64,000 nt of DNA. It comes from Bradyrhizobium liaoningense. Lineage in GTDB: Bacteria > Pseudomonadota > Alphaproteobacteria > Rhizobiales > Xanthobacteraceae. The notes under the pieces were generated by a model. It was not told the DNA's origin, made no database searches, and saw only the letters and a list, made by a program, of their open reading frames with translations. A program made the translations under genes and the position numbers. The stretch spans positions 1,426,001 through 1,490,000 of the forward strand of contig NZ_JAFCJS010000001.1 in the NCBI RefSeq assembly GCF_018130825.1, given 5' to 3'. Shown one piece after another: positions 9,766 through 19,075 of the stretch (its first letter is position 1; the number at the start of each line of letters is the position of its first letter).

Positions 9766-10467
9766 GTGAGACTTCTTTCGTTCGCGGTCGGCGGTCGGGA
9801 AAGCTGGGGGGCGGTCGTGGGTGACGACGTTGCCGACATCGGCCGGACGTTGCCAAACTATCTGACACTGGCCGACTTCGTCGGAAGCGCTGAATTCGAG
9901 CGCCGCGAGGCACTGGTCGCATCGGCGATCGGGAGCCAAAAGCTGCCGGACGTCGATGTTCTTCCGGTGATTCCCCGTCCCGAAAAGATCGTCTGCGCCG
10001 TTCGCAACTATCTTGATCATCACAACGAGGCGGTGGCATCCGGCCTCAGGCGCGAGATCACCGAGTTTCCGCCGATTTTCCTGCGGGCCTGGCGCTCGCT
10101 GGTCGGTCATAATGCGCCGGTGATCCGGCCCAAGGTCTCCGACCAGCTCGATTGGGAAGGCGAGCTCGCGGTCGTCATCGGTACACCGGACGAGATTGGC
10201 GATCCGACCGCACTCAAGCTTGAGACTCGGGTCAATGGCGAGATTGTCCAGCAGTCCGACACATCGCAACTGATCTTTTCGATCCCGCGCTTCGTTCATT
10301 ATTGCTCCACCATCTTCGATCTGATGCCGGGCGATGTCATCGCGACCGGAACGCCCGCTGGCGTCGGTTTTGCGCGCAAGCCTCCCGTCTTTCTCAAGCC
10401 TGGTGATGTGGTCGAGGTCGAGATCGAGAAGATCGGTGTGCTGCGAAACCCGGTTGTTGCCGAGTGA
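9766..10467 (+). CDS. FAH-family hydrolase/isomerase with an internal deletion, probably inactive
   Basis: The fumarylacetoacetate-hydrolase fold is clear from KIVCAVRNYLDHH, DWEGELAVVIG and the closing PGDVIATGTPAGVGF. Relatives (HpaG-like isomerases, acylpyruvases) have about 280 residues; this has 233. After VVIG (residue 139) the sequence jumps to TPDEIGDPTAL, which normally follows a GPWLV segment some 50-60 residues later. The lost block normally carries the NDVSARD motif with a divalent-metal ligand; the Glu131 and Glu133 ligands remain. The reading frame is intact across the junction. I therefore expect a folded remnant or an inactive enzyme. GTG 9766 follows a GGTGGGGG ribosome-binding site. 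Confidence 0.85.
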   Translation: MRLLSFAVGGRESWGAVVGDDVADIGRTLPNYLTLADFVGSAEFERREALVASAIGSQKLPDVDVLPVIPRPEKIVCAVRNYLDHHNEAVASGLRREITEFPPIFLRAWRSLVGHNAPVIRPKVSDQLDWEGELAVVIGTPDEIGDPTALKLETRVNGEIVQQSDTSQLIFSIPRFVHYCSTIFDLMPGDVIATGTPAGVGFARKPPVFLKPGDVVEVEIEKIGVLRNPVVAE

Positions 10468-10677
10468 AGCACAGACTCCCAAGAGCAGCCGCATCATCGC
10501 GTGCCCCGGTAACAAGCTCGGACATTGGAGGCCGTGGATTGATGTGGGCGGATGCGCGGCGAGGCAACGCCGAAGACACGGCTTAGGTCCTAGTCCTCGG
10601 ACACCAACGACCTGGACGAGACTGAAAGAGGCAGAGCGCCATCGCGCTCCAAACAAATCGAGTGAGGGAGGAAAGAC

Positions 10678-11829
10678 ATGAGACGCTTGCTTCTTGGTGC
10701 CGCGCTAGGCTTGGCGCTCTTCCCAGCTGGTGCTGCGCCAGTCGCTGCGGATACCGCCGAGATTGTGATCGGAATCACCATCTCGACGACCGGCGCTGCG
10801 GCAGCTCTCGGCATTCCCGAGCGCAATGCGCTCGAGTTCGTCCCCAAGCAAATTGATGGCGTTCCGCTCAAGGTGATCGTGCTTGATGACGGCGGTGATC
10901 CGACCAGCGCCACAAACAATGCACGGCGCTTCGTCACCGAAAGCAAGGCCGATGTCATCATGGGGTCGTCCGTTACGCCGCCGACCATTGCCGTGTCGAC
11001 CGTGGCCAATGAGGCCGGCATACCACACTTCGGGTTGGCGCCGTTGCCTTTCACGCCCGCCCGCGAAAAATGGTCGGTTGGAATGCCGCAGCCGATCCCC
11101 GTGGTGGGCAAGGTGCTCTACGAGCATATGAAGAAGACCGGTGCGAAGACGGTCGGATTCATCGGCTTCTCGGACTCTTTTGGTGACCTCTGGATGAACG
11201 ATCTCAAGGCGCAGGGCGGCGCATTGGGATTGCAGGTCGCAGCCGACGAGCGCTTTGCGCGTCCGGATACTTCGGTCGCAGGGCAGGTGCTGAAGCTTGT
11301 TGCCGCAAATCCCGATGCGATCCTGGTCGGCGCTTCGGGAACGGCGGCGGCACTGCCACAGATCGAATTGCGTGAGCGGGGCTACAAGGGGCCAATCTAC
11401 CAGACCCATGGGGCGGCCAGCATGGATTTCATACGGATCGCAGGCAAGGCGGCTGAAGGCGTGTTCCTCGCCGCCGGTCCGGTGATGGCCCCCGAAGGAC
11501 AGCCCGACGACGCATTGACGAAGAAGCCCGGACTGACGCTGAACACCGCCTATGAGACGAAATATGGCCCAAGCAGCCGCAGTCAGTTCGCCGCTCATCC
11601 CTATGATGCGTTCGAAATCCTCAAACGCGTTGTTCCCGTCGCGCTGAAGCAGGCCAAGCCCGGCACGCCGGAGTTTCGCGAGGCGCTCCGCCTTGCCTTG
11701 TTGAGTGAGAGAGAGATCGCGACGAGCCAAGGCGTCTACAATTTCACCGAGAAAGACCGTTATGGCGTCGATGAGCGCTCGCGCATTCTGCTGACGGTCA
11801 AGGGCGGCAAGTTCGTGGTCGTTCCGTGA
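10678..11829 (+). CDS. Branched-chain-type ABC transporter substrate-binding protein (system 1)
   Basis: The 383-residue periplasmic binding protein has a Sec signal peptide (about residues 1-24, ending near APVAAD). The mature N-terminus EIVIGITISTTGAAAALGIPERN is typical of the Leu/Ile/Val-binding (LivJ/AmiC) superfamily. Members of this group in soil alphaproteobacteria often bind aromatic acids rather than amino acids. A strong site, GAGGGAGGAAAGAC, precedes ATG 10678. It heads a run of four genes encoding one importer. The ligand cannot be read from sequence; the dioxygenases nearby suggest an aromatic compound. Confidence 0.9.
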   Translation: MRRLLLGAALGLALFPAGAAPVAADTAEIVIGITISTTGAAAALGIPERNALEFVPKQIDGVPLKVIVLDDGGDPTSATNNARRFVTESKADVIMGSSVTPPTIAVSTVANEAGIPHFGLAPLPFTPAREKWSVGMPQPIPVVGKVLYEHMKKTGAKTVGFIGFSDSFGDLWMNDLKAQGGALGLQVAADERFARPDTSVAGQVLKLVAANPDAILVGASGTAAALPQIELRERGYKGPIYQTHGAASMDFIRIAGKAAEGVFLAAGPVMAPEGQPDDALTKKPGLTLNTAYETKYGPSSRSQFAAHPYDAFEILKRVVPVALKQAKPGTPEFREALRLALLSEREIATSQGVYNFTEKDRYGVDERSRILLTVKGGKFVVVP

Positions 11830-11886
11830 TGATGTTGCGAGATCGGTAGACCGGTGTAGCAACGCCCAGCTCGAGGAAACCTGAAC

Positions 11887-12927
11887 TTGAACGCGATCGT
11901 TTTGATGTTTCTTGCCCAGGACGGGATCACCAGCGGCGCGCTCTATGCGCTGCTCGGGTTCGGTCTGGTGCTCGTGTTTGCGGTCACCCGCGTGATCTTG
12001 ATCCCGCAAGGCGAGTTCATCACATTCGGTGCGTTGACCTATGCGACGCTGGCAGCCGGACGGGCGCCCGGAACGGCCCGCCTTGCCGTCGCACTCGGCG
12101 TGGCCGCTTTCTGCGTCGAATTATTTGTTGCGCGCGGGCGATTGGATGTCCGTCGGGTGCTGCGAGCGCTCGCTGTGAATGTGGTCATGCCCGCCATCGT
12201 CCTTGCGGTGTCGATCGCGATCGCCGGCCGTGTGCAAAGCCTGACGCTCCATTTTGTGCTGTCGCTCCTGATTGTCGCGCTGATCGGCCTCTACCTCTAC
12301 CGCATCGCCTATCAACCGATCGCGCATGCGTCGGTGCTGGTGCTGTTGATCGCCTCGGTTGGCGTCCACCTTGCGCTGCAGGGCCTTGGGCTGCTGTTCT
12401 TCGGCGCCGAGGGGCTCCGTGCGCCGCCGATTTCCGATGTTGTTTTTTCGGCGGGACCGCTGCGCTTCACCGGTCAGACGGTTGCGATCTATGCCATTGC
12501 CTTGAGCTTGATCGTCGCCCTGTGGATGTTCTTCGGCCATACGCTCTACGGCCGGGCGCTTCGGGCCACGGCCGTGAACCGCGTCGGTGCCCGGCTGGTC
12601 GGCATTCAGACCTCGCTGTCCGGACAGATCGCCTTCCTTCTTGCGGCGGTGATCGGAGCCATCTCCGGCATCCTGATCGTACCGATGACCACGATCTACT
12701 ACGACAGCGGGTTTCTGATCGGCTTGAAGGGCTTTGTCGCCGCAATTATCGCAGGGCTTGCGAGCTATCCGATAACCGCCGTGGCGGCGCTGGTCGTCGG
12801 TCTCGTCGAGGCGGCCGCGTCATTCTACGCCAGCAACTTCAAGGAGGTGATCGTCTTCTCGTTGATCATTCCCGTGCTCCTGGTTCGCTCGCTTTCGACG
12901 CCCGTGATCGAAGAGGAAAAGGATTAG
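11887..12927 (+). CDS. LivH-type ABC permease (system 1)
   Basis: The 346-residue polytopic permease carries the LivH hallmark near its N-terminus (GITSGALYALLGFGLVLVF) and a further conserved loop GRALRATAVNRVGARLVGI. It is about 50 residues longer than typical LivH owing to an extra hydrophilic-hydrophobic stretch at about residues 65-115. The start is a TTG at 11887 after a GAGGAAACC site, with no better ATG. It forms the inner-membrane channel with the LivM half of the next gene, 4 bp downstream. Confidence 0.88.
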   Translation: MNAIVLMFLAQDGITSGALYALLGFGLVLVFAVTRVILIPQGEFITFGALTYATLAAGRAPGTARLAVALGVAAFCVELFVARGRLDVRRVLRALAVNVVMPAIVLAVSIAIAGRVQSLTLHFVLSLLIVALIGLYLYRIAYQPIAHASVLVLLIASVGVHLALQGLGLLFFGAEGLRAPPISDVVFSAGPLRFTGQTVAIYAIALSLIVALWMFFGHTLYGRALRATAVNRVGARLVGIQTSLSGQIAFLLAAVIGAISGILIVPMTTIYYDSGFLIGLKGFVAAIIAGLASYPITAVAALVVGLVEAAASFYASNFKEVIVFSLIIPVLLVRSLSTPVIEEEKD

Positions 12928-12931
12928 CGCC

Positions 12932-14698
12932 ATGATGGAGCGGTGGCCGATCGCGCTGTTTGCGGCCATGATGGCGTTGCTGCCACAAATTCCGGGCATT
13001 CCGCCGTTCTGGATCGTGCTGCTCGACAATATCGGTCTGTCCGCACTCGTTGCCATGGGACTTGTGCTGCTGACCGGTGTCGGGGGACTGACCTCGTTCG
13101 GTCAGGCCGCCTTCTGCGGCTTTGGCGCCTACACCACCGCCGTCCTGACGACGAGCTATGGCGTGTCGCCCTGGCTCACTCTGCCGGCTGCACTCTTGGT
13201 GAGCGGCTCGATCGCAGTTCTGCTTGGCCTCGTTACGGTTCGGCTATCTGGCCATTATCTGCCGCTCGGCACCATTGCCTGGGGATTGAGCCTCTATTAT
13301 CTTTTCAGCAAGCTCGAATTTCTCGGCCGTAACGACGGTATATCCGCCATACCCCCGTTGTCGCTCGGGCCTTGGCGGATGTTGAATGCCGGTGCGATCT
13401 ACTATGCGATTTGGGCCAGTGTTATTATCTGCGGCGTGCTCACCTTGAACCTGCTCGACTCGCGCACCGGCCGAGCAATCCGTGCGCTCAGACGCGGCCA
13501 TGTGGCTGCGGAATCGTTCGGCATACAGACGGCTCAAGCCAAGCTCCTCGTCTTCATCTACGCAGCATTGTTGGCCGGTTTATCGGGGTGGCTCTATGCC
13601 CACTTTCTGCGTGCGGTCAACCCAACGCCCTTCGGCGTGCAAGCGGGCATCGAATATCTGTTCGTCGCCGTTGTTGGCGGTGCCGGCCATGTCTGGGGCG
13701 CCGTAGCAGGTGCCGCGATCGTGGCCGCGCTGAAGGAGATCCTGCAGGGGTATTTGGCGATCACCTTTGGTGAGGGCAACATCGAGATGATCGTGTTCGG
13801 CGCGCTTCTGGTCCTTCTGCTTCAGGTCGCACCCGGCGGCGTATGGCCTCGACTGGCTGCGTTCTGCCCATTTGAACGACCGCAGCGCAAGCCCGACCAG
13901 GCGAAGGCATTGCCGTCGCGCGCCAGACCGAAGATCTCGGCAGGGGGACTGCTGAAGGTCGAGGGGGTACGCAAGCAATTCGGCGGCGTGACGGCGGTCA
14001 ACAATGTCAGCTTCGAGGTTGCCGCGCGTCAGATCGCGGCTCTCATCGGGCCGAATGGCGCCGGAAAGAGCACGACCTTCAACTTGATCACGGGGGTGCT
14101 GGCGCCGACCACCGGCAAGGTGACCTTGTCGGGCCGGCCGATCAATGGGAGGCCGCCGCAGGAGATTGTTCGCTACGGCGTGGCCCGCACCTTTCAGCAC
14201 GTCAAACTTATCCCTGACATGACGGTTCTGGAGAATGTCGCGATCGGAGCTCATCTGCGTGGTGGCGCGGGCCCGGTTGCGAGCATGTTGCGTCTCGACC
14301 GGGCAGACGAGGCTAGGCTGATGGCGGAAGCGGCGCGTCAGATCGAACGCGTCGGTTTGGCGCAGCAGATGCACCAGACCGCCGGCAGTCTCGCGCTTGG
14401 CCAGCAGCGCATCGTCGAGGTCGCACGTGCGCTATGTGCGGACCCGATCTTGCTGTTGCTCGACGAGCCTGCCGCCGGCCTGCGTTATAACGAGAAGCAG
14501 CAATTGGCGGCGCTGCTGCGCAAGCTGCGTGGCGAGGGCATGTCCGTTCTGCTGGTCGAACACGATATGGGCTTCGTCATGAATCTTGCCGATCACGTCG
14601 TCGTACTCGATTTCGGGACCAAGATCGCCGAAGGCCTGCCAGCCGAGATCAAGACCAATTCCGAGGTCATCAGAGCCTATCTCGGGGTCGCGGCATGA
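12932..14698 (+). CDS. LivM-LivG fusion: ABC permease joined to ATPase (system 1)
   Basis: The 588-residue protein combines two subunits that are usually separate. Residues 1 to about 305 are a LivM-type permease (TSFGQAAFCGFGAYTTA, GHYLPLGTIAWGLSLYYLFS). A charged linker of about 25 residues leads to a LivG ATPase from about residue 335, with Walker A GPNGAGKST, a LivG-type signature LALGQQRIVEVARAL and Walker B ILLLLDEPAAGL. The fusion fixes the permease:ATPase stoichiometry on one side of the importer. Its stop codon overlaps the next start (ATGA). Confidence 0.93.
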   Translation: MMERWPIALFAAMMALLPQIPGIPPFWIVLLDNIGLSALVAMGLVLLTGVGGLTSFGQAAFCGFGAYTTAVLTTSYGVSPWLTLPAALLVSGSIAVLLGLVTVRLSGHYLPLGTIAWGLSLYYLFSKLEFLGRNDGISAIPPLSLGPWRMLNAGAIYYAIWASVIICGVLTLNLLDSRTGRAIRALRRGHVAAESFGIQTAQAKLLVFIYAALLAGLSGWLYAHFLRAVNPTPFGVQAGIEYLFVAVVGGAGHVWGAVAGAAIVAALKEILQGYLAITFGEGNIEMIVFGALLVLLLQVAPGGVWPRLAAFCPFERPQRKPDQAKALPSRARPKISAGGLLKVEGVRKQFGGVTAVNNVSFEVAARQIAALIGPNGAGKSTTFNLITGVLAPTTGKVTLSGRPINGRPPQEIVRYGVARTFQHVKLIPDMTVLENVAIGAHLRGGAGPVASMLRLDRADEARLMAEAARQIERVGLAQQMHQTAGSLALGQQRIVEVARALCADPILLLLDEPAAGLRYNEKQQLAALLRKLRGEGMSVLLVEHDMGFVMNLADHVVVLDFGTKIAEGLPAEIKTNSEVIRAYLGVAA

Positions 14699-15405
14699 AT
14701 GAGAAACTGCTTTTGATCGAGAGGGTCTCGGTTTCCTACGGCAAGGTCGAAGCCGTACGAAGCGTTTCGCTTCACGTCGATTTGGGCGAGATTGTCACCA
14801 TCGTCGGCGCCAATGGTGCGGGAAAGACGACCTTGCTCAACGCCGCGATGGGGCTGTTGCCACTCAAAGGCCGCGTCTGTTTCGCAGGCAACGATCTCGG
14901 CCGGCTCGACATCGAGGATCGTGTCGGAAATGGACTCTCGCTGGTCCCGGAACGCCGGGAGCTGTTTGCCACGATGACCGTGGCCGAGAATCTGCAACTC
15001 GGCGCGTTCCGCATCAGTAGAGCTGCAGCAGCCAGAGAAGCGGATCGGATCTATGCGCTGTTTCCCCGCCTGACGGAGCGACGGCGACAATTGGCCGGCA
15101 CCCTGTCCGGGGGCGAACAGCAGATGTTGGCGATGGGACGGGCCCTCATGGGCCAGCCCAGGCTGTTGATGCTCGATGAGCCGAGCCTTGGTCTTGCGCC
15201 AAAAATCGTTGCCGACATCTTCACCATCGTTGCCGATTTGCGCAAGACCGGTGTCTCAGTACTGCTGATCGAGCAGAATGCTCAATCAGCCCTGCGCATC
15301 GCCGACCGTGCCTATGTCATGGAGCTCGGCGAGTTCGTGCTCGATGGTCGCGCCGCGATCGTCGCCCAGGATCCGCGCGTGATCTCCAGCTATCTCGGTG
15401 TCTGA
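14695..15405 (+). CDS. LivF-type ABC ATPase (system 1)
   Basis: The 236-residue ATPase has Walker A GANGAGKTT, signature LSGGEQQMLAMGRAL and Walker B RLLMLDEPSLGLAP, with the LivF-specific YGKVEAVRSVSLHV opening. It overlaps the end of the LivM-LivG gene by 4 bp, implying translational coupling. It completes system 1 (binding protein, LivH, LivM-G, LivF). The convergent oxidoreductase gene ends 26 bp downstream. Confidence 0.94.
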   Translation: MNEKLLLIERVSVSYGKVEAVRSVSLHVDLGEIVTIVGANGAGKTTLLNAAMGLLPLKGRVCFAGNDLGRLDIEDRVGNGLSLVPERRELFATMTVAENLQLGAFRISRAAAAREADRIYALFPRLTERRRQLAGTLSGGEQQMLAMGRALMGQPRLLMLDEPSLGLAPKIVADIFTIVADLRKTGVSVLLIEQNAQSALRIADRAYVMELGEFVLDGRAAIVAQDPRVISSYLGV

Positions 15406-15430
15406 CAAGCGGCGATGATGTCGCCTGCCG

Positions 15431-16435
15431 TCACGGCGTCATCACGATCTTGCCGAGAGCCGATCCGGACTCCAGCAATCGATGTGCCTGCCGGACTTCG
15501 GCGAGCGGCAGCCGCGCCGAGATGGCAGGCCGGATCTGACGTTGCGCGAGCGCATCGATCACGTCGCGCATGAGTTTGCGGCGTCCCTCGCGGTCGTGAT
15601 CGAAGATGTGAAACGAGAAGCAGCGTATCGCGGGGCAGACGTCGAGATGATCGCGCATCGCGGCCATCAGATTGCTCTGCGGCAGCTCCGTGAAGGCATT
15701 GTAGGAGACCAGCGTACCCCACGTCCCAAGGGCCGCGACATAGCCGGCGAAATCGGATCCACCGATGTGATCCAGCACCAGGCTGACGCCACGACCGCCG
15801 GTCAAGTCCAGCGTGCGTGCCACGACGTTCTCATGGCGATAGAAAATGATATGGTCGGCGCCATTCTGCCGGGCGAAATCGGCTTTCTCCTCGGTGCTGA
15901 CGGTGCCGATGACGCTCATGCCGGCGAGTTTGCCGAGCTGGACCAGGGCGGTACCGACGCCGCCCGCCGCGCCGATGACCAGTGCACTGTCGCGCCGCTG
16001 CGTCGACCCGCACTCGTGGAGTAGAGCCCAGGCCACCTGATAATTGGCAAGGCAGACGGCCTCCTCCAATGCGACGCTCTCCGGCAGAATATGGATCGCA
16101 TCCACTGGCGCCACCACGAATTCAGCGTAACAGCCGCCGCGCTGCGCGAGGTCGCGCGCGCTGAGCAACACTTTCTGGCCGATTGCGATATCGGTGACCC
16201 CGCGTCCGACCGCCGTCACGCGACCGGCCACATCATTGCCTGGATTGACCGGAAGAGGGGGCATCCACTTGTAAACGCCACGCCGGATCAGGACATCGGG
16301 TTGCCCGACGCCGAAGGCCTCGGCCCGGATCTGCACCTCCCCGCGACCCGGGTGAGGGCGCGCCACGTCGACATATTCCAAGGCCTCGGGGCCGCCGACC
16401 TGGCGGACGAGGACCGCTTTCATGAGCTCGGTCAT
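15431..16435 (-). CDS. Quinone-oxidoreductase-type MDR dehydrogenase
   Basis: The 334-residue medium-chain dehydrogenase/reductase lacks the structural-zinc cysteine cluster. The NADPH-binding loop VIGAAGGVGTALVQLGK (about residue 153) and the GGRGVSLVLDHIGG motif place it with zeta-crystallin/quinone oxidoreductases, which reduce quinones or enones. An in-frame ATG at 16423 is an alternative start. It is downstream of the cupin and zinc-dehydrogenase genes on the minus strand with short gaps (20 and 45 bp), so the three probably form one operon led by the 18.2-kb promoter. Confidence 0.88.
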   Translation of the reverse strand: MTELMKAVLVRQVGGPEALEYVDVARPHPGRGEVQIRAEAFGVGQPDVLIRRGVYKWMPPLPVNPGNDVAGRVTAVGRGVTDIAIGQKVLLSARDLAQRGGCYAEFVVAPVDAIHILPESVALEEAVCLANYQVAWALLHECGSTQRRDSALVIGAAGGVGTALVQLGKLAGMSVIGTVSTEEKADFARQNGADHIIFYRHENVVARTLDLTGGRGVSLVLDHIGGSDFAGYVAALGTWGTLVSYNAFTELPQSNLMAAMRDHLDVCPAIRCFSFHIFDHDREGRRKLMRDVIDALAQRQIRPAISARLPLAEVRQAHRLLESGSALGKIVMTP

Positions 16436-16455
16436 CGGTGTCTATCTCGCATCAG

Positions 16456-16992
16456 CTAGGCCGCCGCTCCGACGAGAACGAATGCAAGCGTCGCGGGCCT
16501 GTCGCCTTTGTTGCGCCAGCCATGCCGTGCACCTTGCTGAACGACCGTGTCGCGCTGCTTCAAATGGACGGTTGCTCCATCGTCGAGCTCGAGCCAGATT
16601 TCACCGTCGAGAACGACGGCGTAGTCCACGGTTGGCGTGGTGTGCATGCCGGGATGGTCCGGTTCGAAGGTCTCGGCGATGCCCGGAGTGGCCGACAGAT
16701 GCTCGGCGCCAGCCTTTGCCGGATCAAAATCGGGCGACATCATCACGCTGTCAGGCGGAAAGGTCACCACAATGAATGTGGTGCCGCCCGGGCCCGGCAA
16801 CAGGCTGGTTCCGGGGACGGACATTGGGTCATGGCCGGCCGACAGCGACGGCATGGCGGCATTCATCCAGATCGGCGCGGCGGCGAAACCCGGTGTATGC
16901 GTGAAGATGGTTTCGCGAGGGGAGGGACCATCGCTCACCACCACGGATTTGCCGGCGGTATTCTTCGCAGTAACCACACGCCTGACACTCAT
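16456..16992 (-). CDS. Cupin-domain protein
   Basis: The 178-residue protein has a single C-terminal cupin barrel. The first cupin motif is around HPGMHTTPTVDYAVVLDGEIWLEL and the second around DTVVQQGARHGWRN. Metal-ligand positions are only partly conserved: His residues are seen in HPGMH and RHGW. The N-terminal half (ARRVVT..G) matches small cupins found beside aromatic-degradation genes. The start at 16992 follows AAGGAGAG. The exact reaction is unknown; it could be a decarboxylase, dioxygenase or binding protein. Confidence 0.8.
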   Translation of the reverse strand: MSVRRVVTAKNTAGKSVVVSDGPSPRETIFTHTPGFAAAPIWMNAAMPSLSAGHDPMSVPGTSLLPGPGGTTFIVVTFPPDSVMMSPDFDPAKAGAEHLSATPGIAETFEPDHPGMHTTPTVDYAVVLDGEIWLELDDGATVHLKQRDTVVQQGARHGWRNKGDRPATLAFVLVGAAA

Positions 16993-17037
16993 GTGTTCTC
17001 TCCTTCGCGACAGCAAACGGGCCGCATCGCGGTGCCT

Positions 17038-18153
17038 TCAGGGGTAGATGACGAAGTTGGAGAATCCGCCATGTCGCGCAGCAATGCCGGAGATGGCTTC
17101 GTTCACCTCTGAAAGCTGCCGGCCGTGCGTCTCCAGGATCGTCAGATCGACCATGCCTGCCGCTGCAAGGTCGGCCATCTCCTGTCCCTCTTGCGTGGTA
17201 AACCAGACCGAACCGTAGAGGCGCTGATTGTGGTCCATCAGCCAGTGCACATCGATCGGGATCGATCCCGTCACGGCGCCGATATCGACCGCGATCCCGC
17301 CGCGGCGCAGGCTCGCGAGACCTTGCAGGAACGTTTCGTGGCGAGCCCCCGGGCCCATACAGTCAATGAACGCATCGACACCTTCCCCGTCGGTGTGCTT
17401 CAACGCAAACTCGGTGACGCTGCCCTCATCGATCGAGAAGACCTCGATGCGTGAAGGGGCCAATGCCTTGACCTCCTCCAGAAGTTTGCGATCGCGTCCA
17501 GTGCCCAGGATCTTCCGGACGCCCATGGCGGGTGCGAAGATTGCTGCGCTGATGCCGAGTGTGCCGCTGATGCCGTTGACGAGAATGGTATCACCGGGCC
17601 CGGCATTGGCCTTCTTCAATGCCGAATAGCAGGTGCCGAGATAACCGAGCCGGGCCGCCTGCTCGTAGCTCATGCTGTCCGGGATCGTCACGATTGCCGA
17701 GGCTGGCGCCACCGTGTATTCGCTCAAGCCTCCGGTTGGGTAGTCGGCGAAGGTCTGCAGGGCGTGTTCGCTGAAGCCGAAATAGCCCTGAAACGCATAA
17801 TGTTTGCAGGAGATGGCATCACCCCGGCGGCAGTGGCGGCACGTGCCGCATGAGCGGCCGGGATTGACATAGACGCGATCGCCGGCTTTGAGGGCGTGCA
17901 CCTGGCGGCCGACGGCAACGATTTCGCCCGCCGGGTCCAATCCGAATACCGCCGGGAGCGGCGGTTGCGGCATGTGGGGAAACCAGGTCGGCCAGTTGGC
18001 GAGGATGTTGCCGAGATTGGGAACGATCCCGCACGCCCTGACGCGGATCAGGACATCCGTGTCCCCCGGCTTGGGCGTGGGCAACTTTTCGAGCTTCAGC
18101 TCGCCCCCGACCTTGTGCAATCGCGCGACGGTCATGGTTTCAGATAGGACCAT
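17038..18153 (-). CDS. Zinc-dependent alcohol-dehydrogenase-family protein
   Basis: The 371-residue MDR enzyme carries the four-Cys structural zinc lobe (NPGRSCGTCRHCRRGDAISC) and a Rossmann segment ILVNGISGTLGISAA. The usual catalytic-zinc Cys is at RACGIVPNLGN. It likely oxidises or reduces an alcohol/aldehyde intermediate. ATG 18153 was chosen because GGGAGG sits 7 bp upstream; a frame extension of six codons exists but lacks that site. The promoter region contains the predicted GntR dyad at 18227-18253. Confidence 0.88.
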   Translation of the reverse strand: MVLSETMTVARLHKVGGELKLEKLPTPKPGDTDVLIRVRACGIVPNLGNILANWPTWFPHMPQPPLPAVFGLDPAGEIVAVGRQVHALKAGDRVYVNPGRSCGTCRHCRRGDAISCKHYAFQGYFGFSEHALQTFADYPTGGLSEYTVAPASAIVTIPDSMSYEQAARLGYLGTCYSALKKANAGPGDTILVNGISGTLGISAAIFAPAMGVRKILGTGRDRKLLEEVKALAPSRIEVFSIDEGSVTEFALKHTDGEGVDAFIDCMGPGARHETFLQGLASLRRGGIAVDIGAVTGSIPIDVHWLMDHNQRLYGSVWFTTQEGQEMADLAAAGMVDLTILETHGRQLSEVNEAISGIAARHGGFSNFVIYP

Positions 18154-18226
18154 CAGTGCCTCCCTTTCCATTATTGGGCGCCGGGCCGCAGCTTGTTCGC
18201 CCTTACTGGAGATAGTGGGGCGTCAT

Positions 18227-18253
18227 TTTCGAAAATGCAATATATTTTCGTAA
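18227..18253. promoter_or_regulatory. Predicted GntR operator, copy 2 (TTTCG-N17-CGTAA)
   Basis: It has the same 27-bp layout as the other copies, with one changed base in the right arm (CGTAA). It lies 74 bp upstream of the zinc dehydrogenase start, and so governs the minus-strand operon 18153-15431, and 94 bp downstream of the GntR gene end. Confidence 0.65.
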
Positions 18254-18346
18254 CATATTGCGGACGCCGCGTGCCGGACCGGGCGGCTGATGCACGCTCG
18301 GTTGCCCGTCGGATGCAAGAACGTCAGGGTGAATATGCGGGGGCAA

Positions 18347-19075
18347 CTATTCGGCGGCGTGAGCGGTCCGCTTGCGAGGCTGCTCGTCCGGCGCTGCAAA
18401 CAGATGACCGGCGTATTTGATGACATTCTCGGTTGTCTCGCGGATGTGGCGCTCGATCAACTCCATAGCCCTTGCCGTGTCCCGCGCGATCATCGCATCC
18501 ATGATCATCTTGTGCTCGACATCCTTGGCGCGCCATTTGGTTCGGAATTGCGATGACATCCGCCGATAGCGGTGCGCGCGTTCGAACAGCTTTTGCCGGA
18601 TCTCCAGGAGATTGGGCGAACCGCAGGCGGCGACAAGGGAGAAGTGAAATTCGCCGTGAAGCTTGCCCCATTCTTCAGAGAGATAATAGGTAGAGCCGAG
18701 GCGATTTTGCAGGCGGTCCATCCGGTGGAAAGCTCCGATGATCTGGGCTTCCCAATCGTCATCGCCGTGTTTGATGGCCAGCGCTACGCATTCTCGCTCG
18801 ACAAGCACGCGGACATAAGTGAGGTCGGTGAGGTCATCGATCGAAACCGGCGCGACCACGAAGCCGCGCTGGTCTTCGGCCACGACAAGACCCTCGGCCA
18901 CGAGGCGCGACAGCGCCTCCCGCAGCGTCGAGAAGCTGACGGCATAGATGTCGCGCAGCCCCTCAAACCGCAGCTTTGCGCCGGGTTTGAGCGTGCAGCT
19001 GATGATGTCGGCGCGCATGCGATGCAACACGTCTGCTGCGCGCGTTTCACCTGCAGGCTTGAGCCTCTCGTGCAT
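18347..19075 (-). CDS. GntR-family regulator, FCD subfamily
   Basis: The 242-residue regulator has an N-terminal winged helix (about residues 12-75; LRFEGLRDIYAVSFSTLREALSRL with the wing GLVVAEDQRGFVV). An all-helical FCD effector domain follows (about 90-220), with the metal-site residues of the family visible in LHGEFH and ELIERHI. FCD regulators usually repress catabolic operons and release DNA when bound to a carboxylate ligand. It sits in the middle of the catabolic cluster. A half-site TTTCGAAAG at 19114 lies just upstream of its own start, suggesting autoregulation. Confidence 0.92.
   Translation of the reverse strand: MHERLKPAGETRAADVLHRMRADIISCTLKPGAKLRFEGLRDIYAVSFSTLREALSRLVAEGLVVAEDQRGFVVAPVSIDDLTDLTYVRVLVERECVALAIKHGDDDWEAQIIGAFHRMDRLQNRLGSTYYLSEEWGKLHGEFHFSLVAACGSPNLLEIRQKLFERAHRYRRMSSQFRTKWRAKDVEHKMIMDAMIARDTARAMELIERHIRETTENVIKYAGHLFAAPDEQPRKRTAHAAE

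Noticed and set aside
10705..12009. 434-codon minus-strand frame across the first binding protein and LivH genes
   Set aside because: Antisense shadow of two well-supported genes, with no recognisable fold and no start signal.
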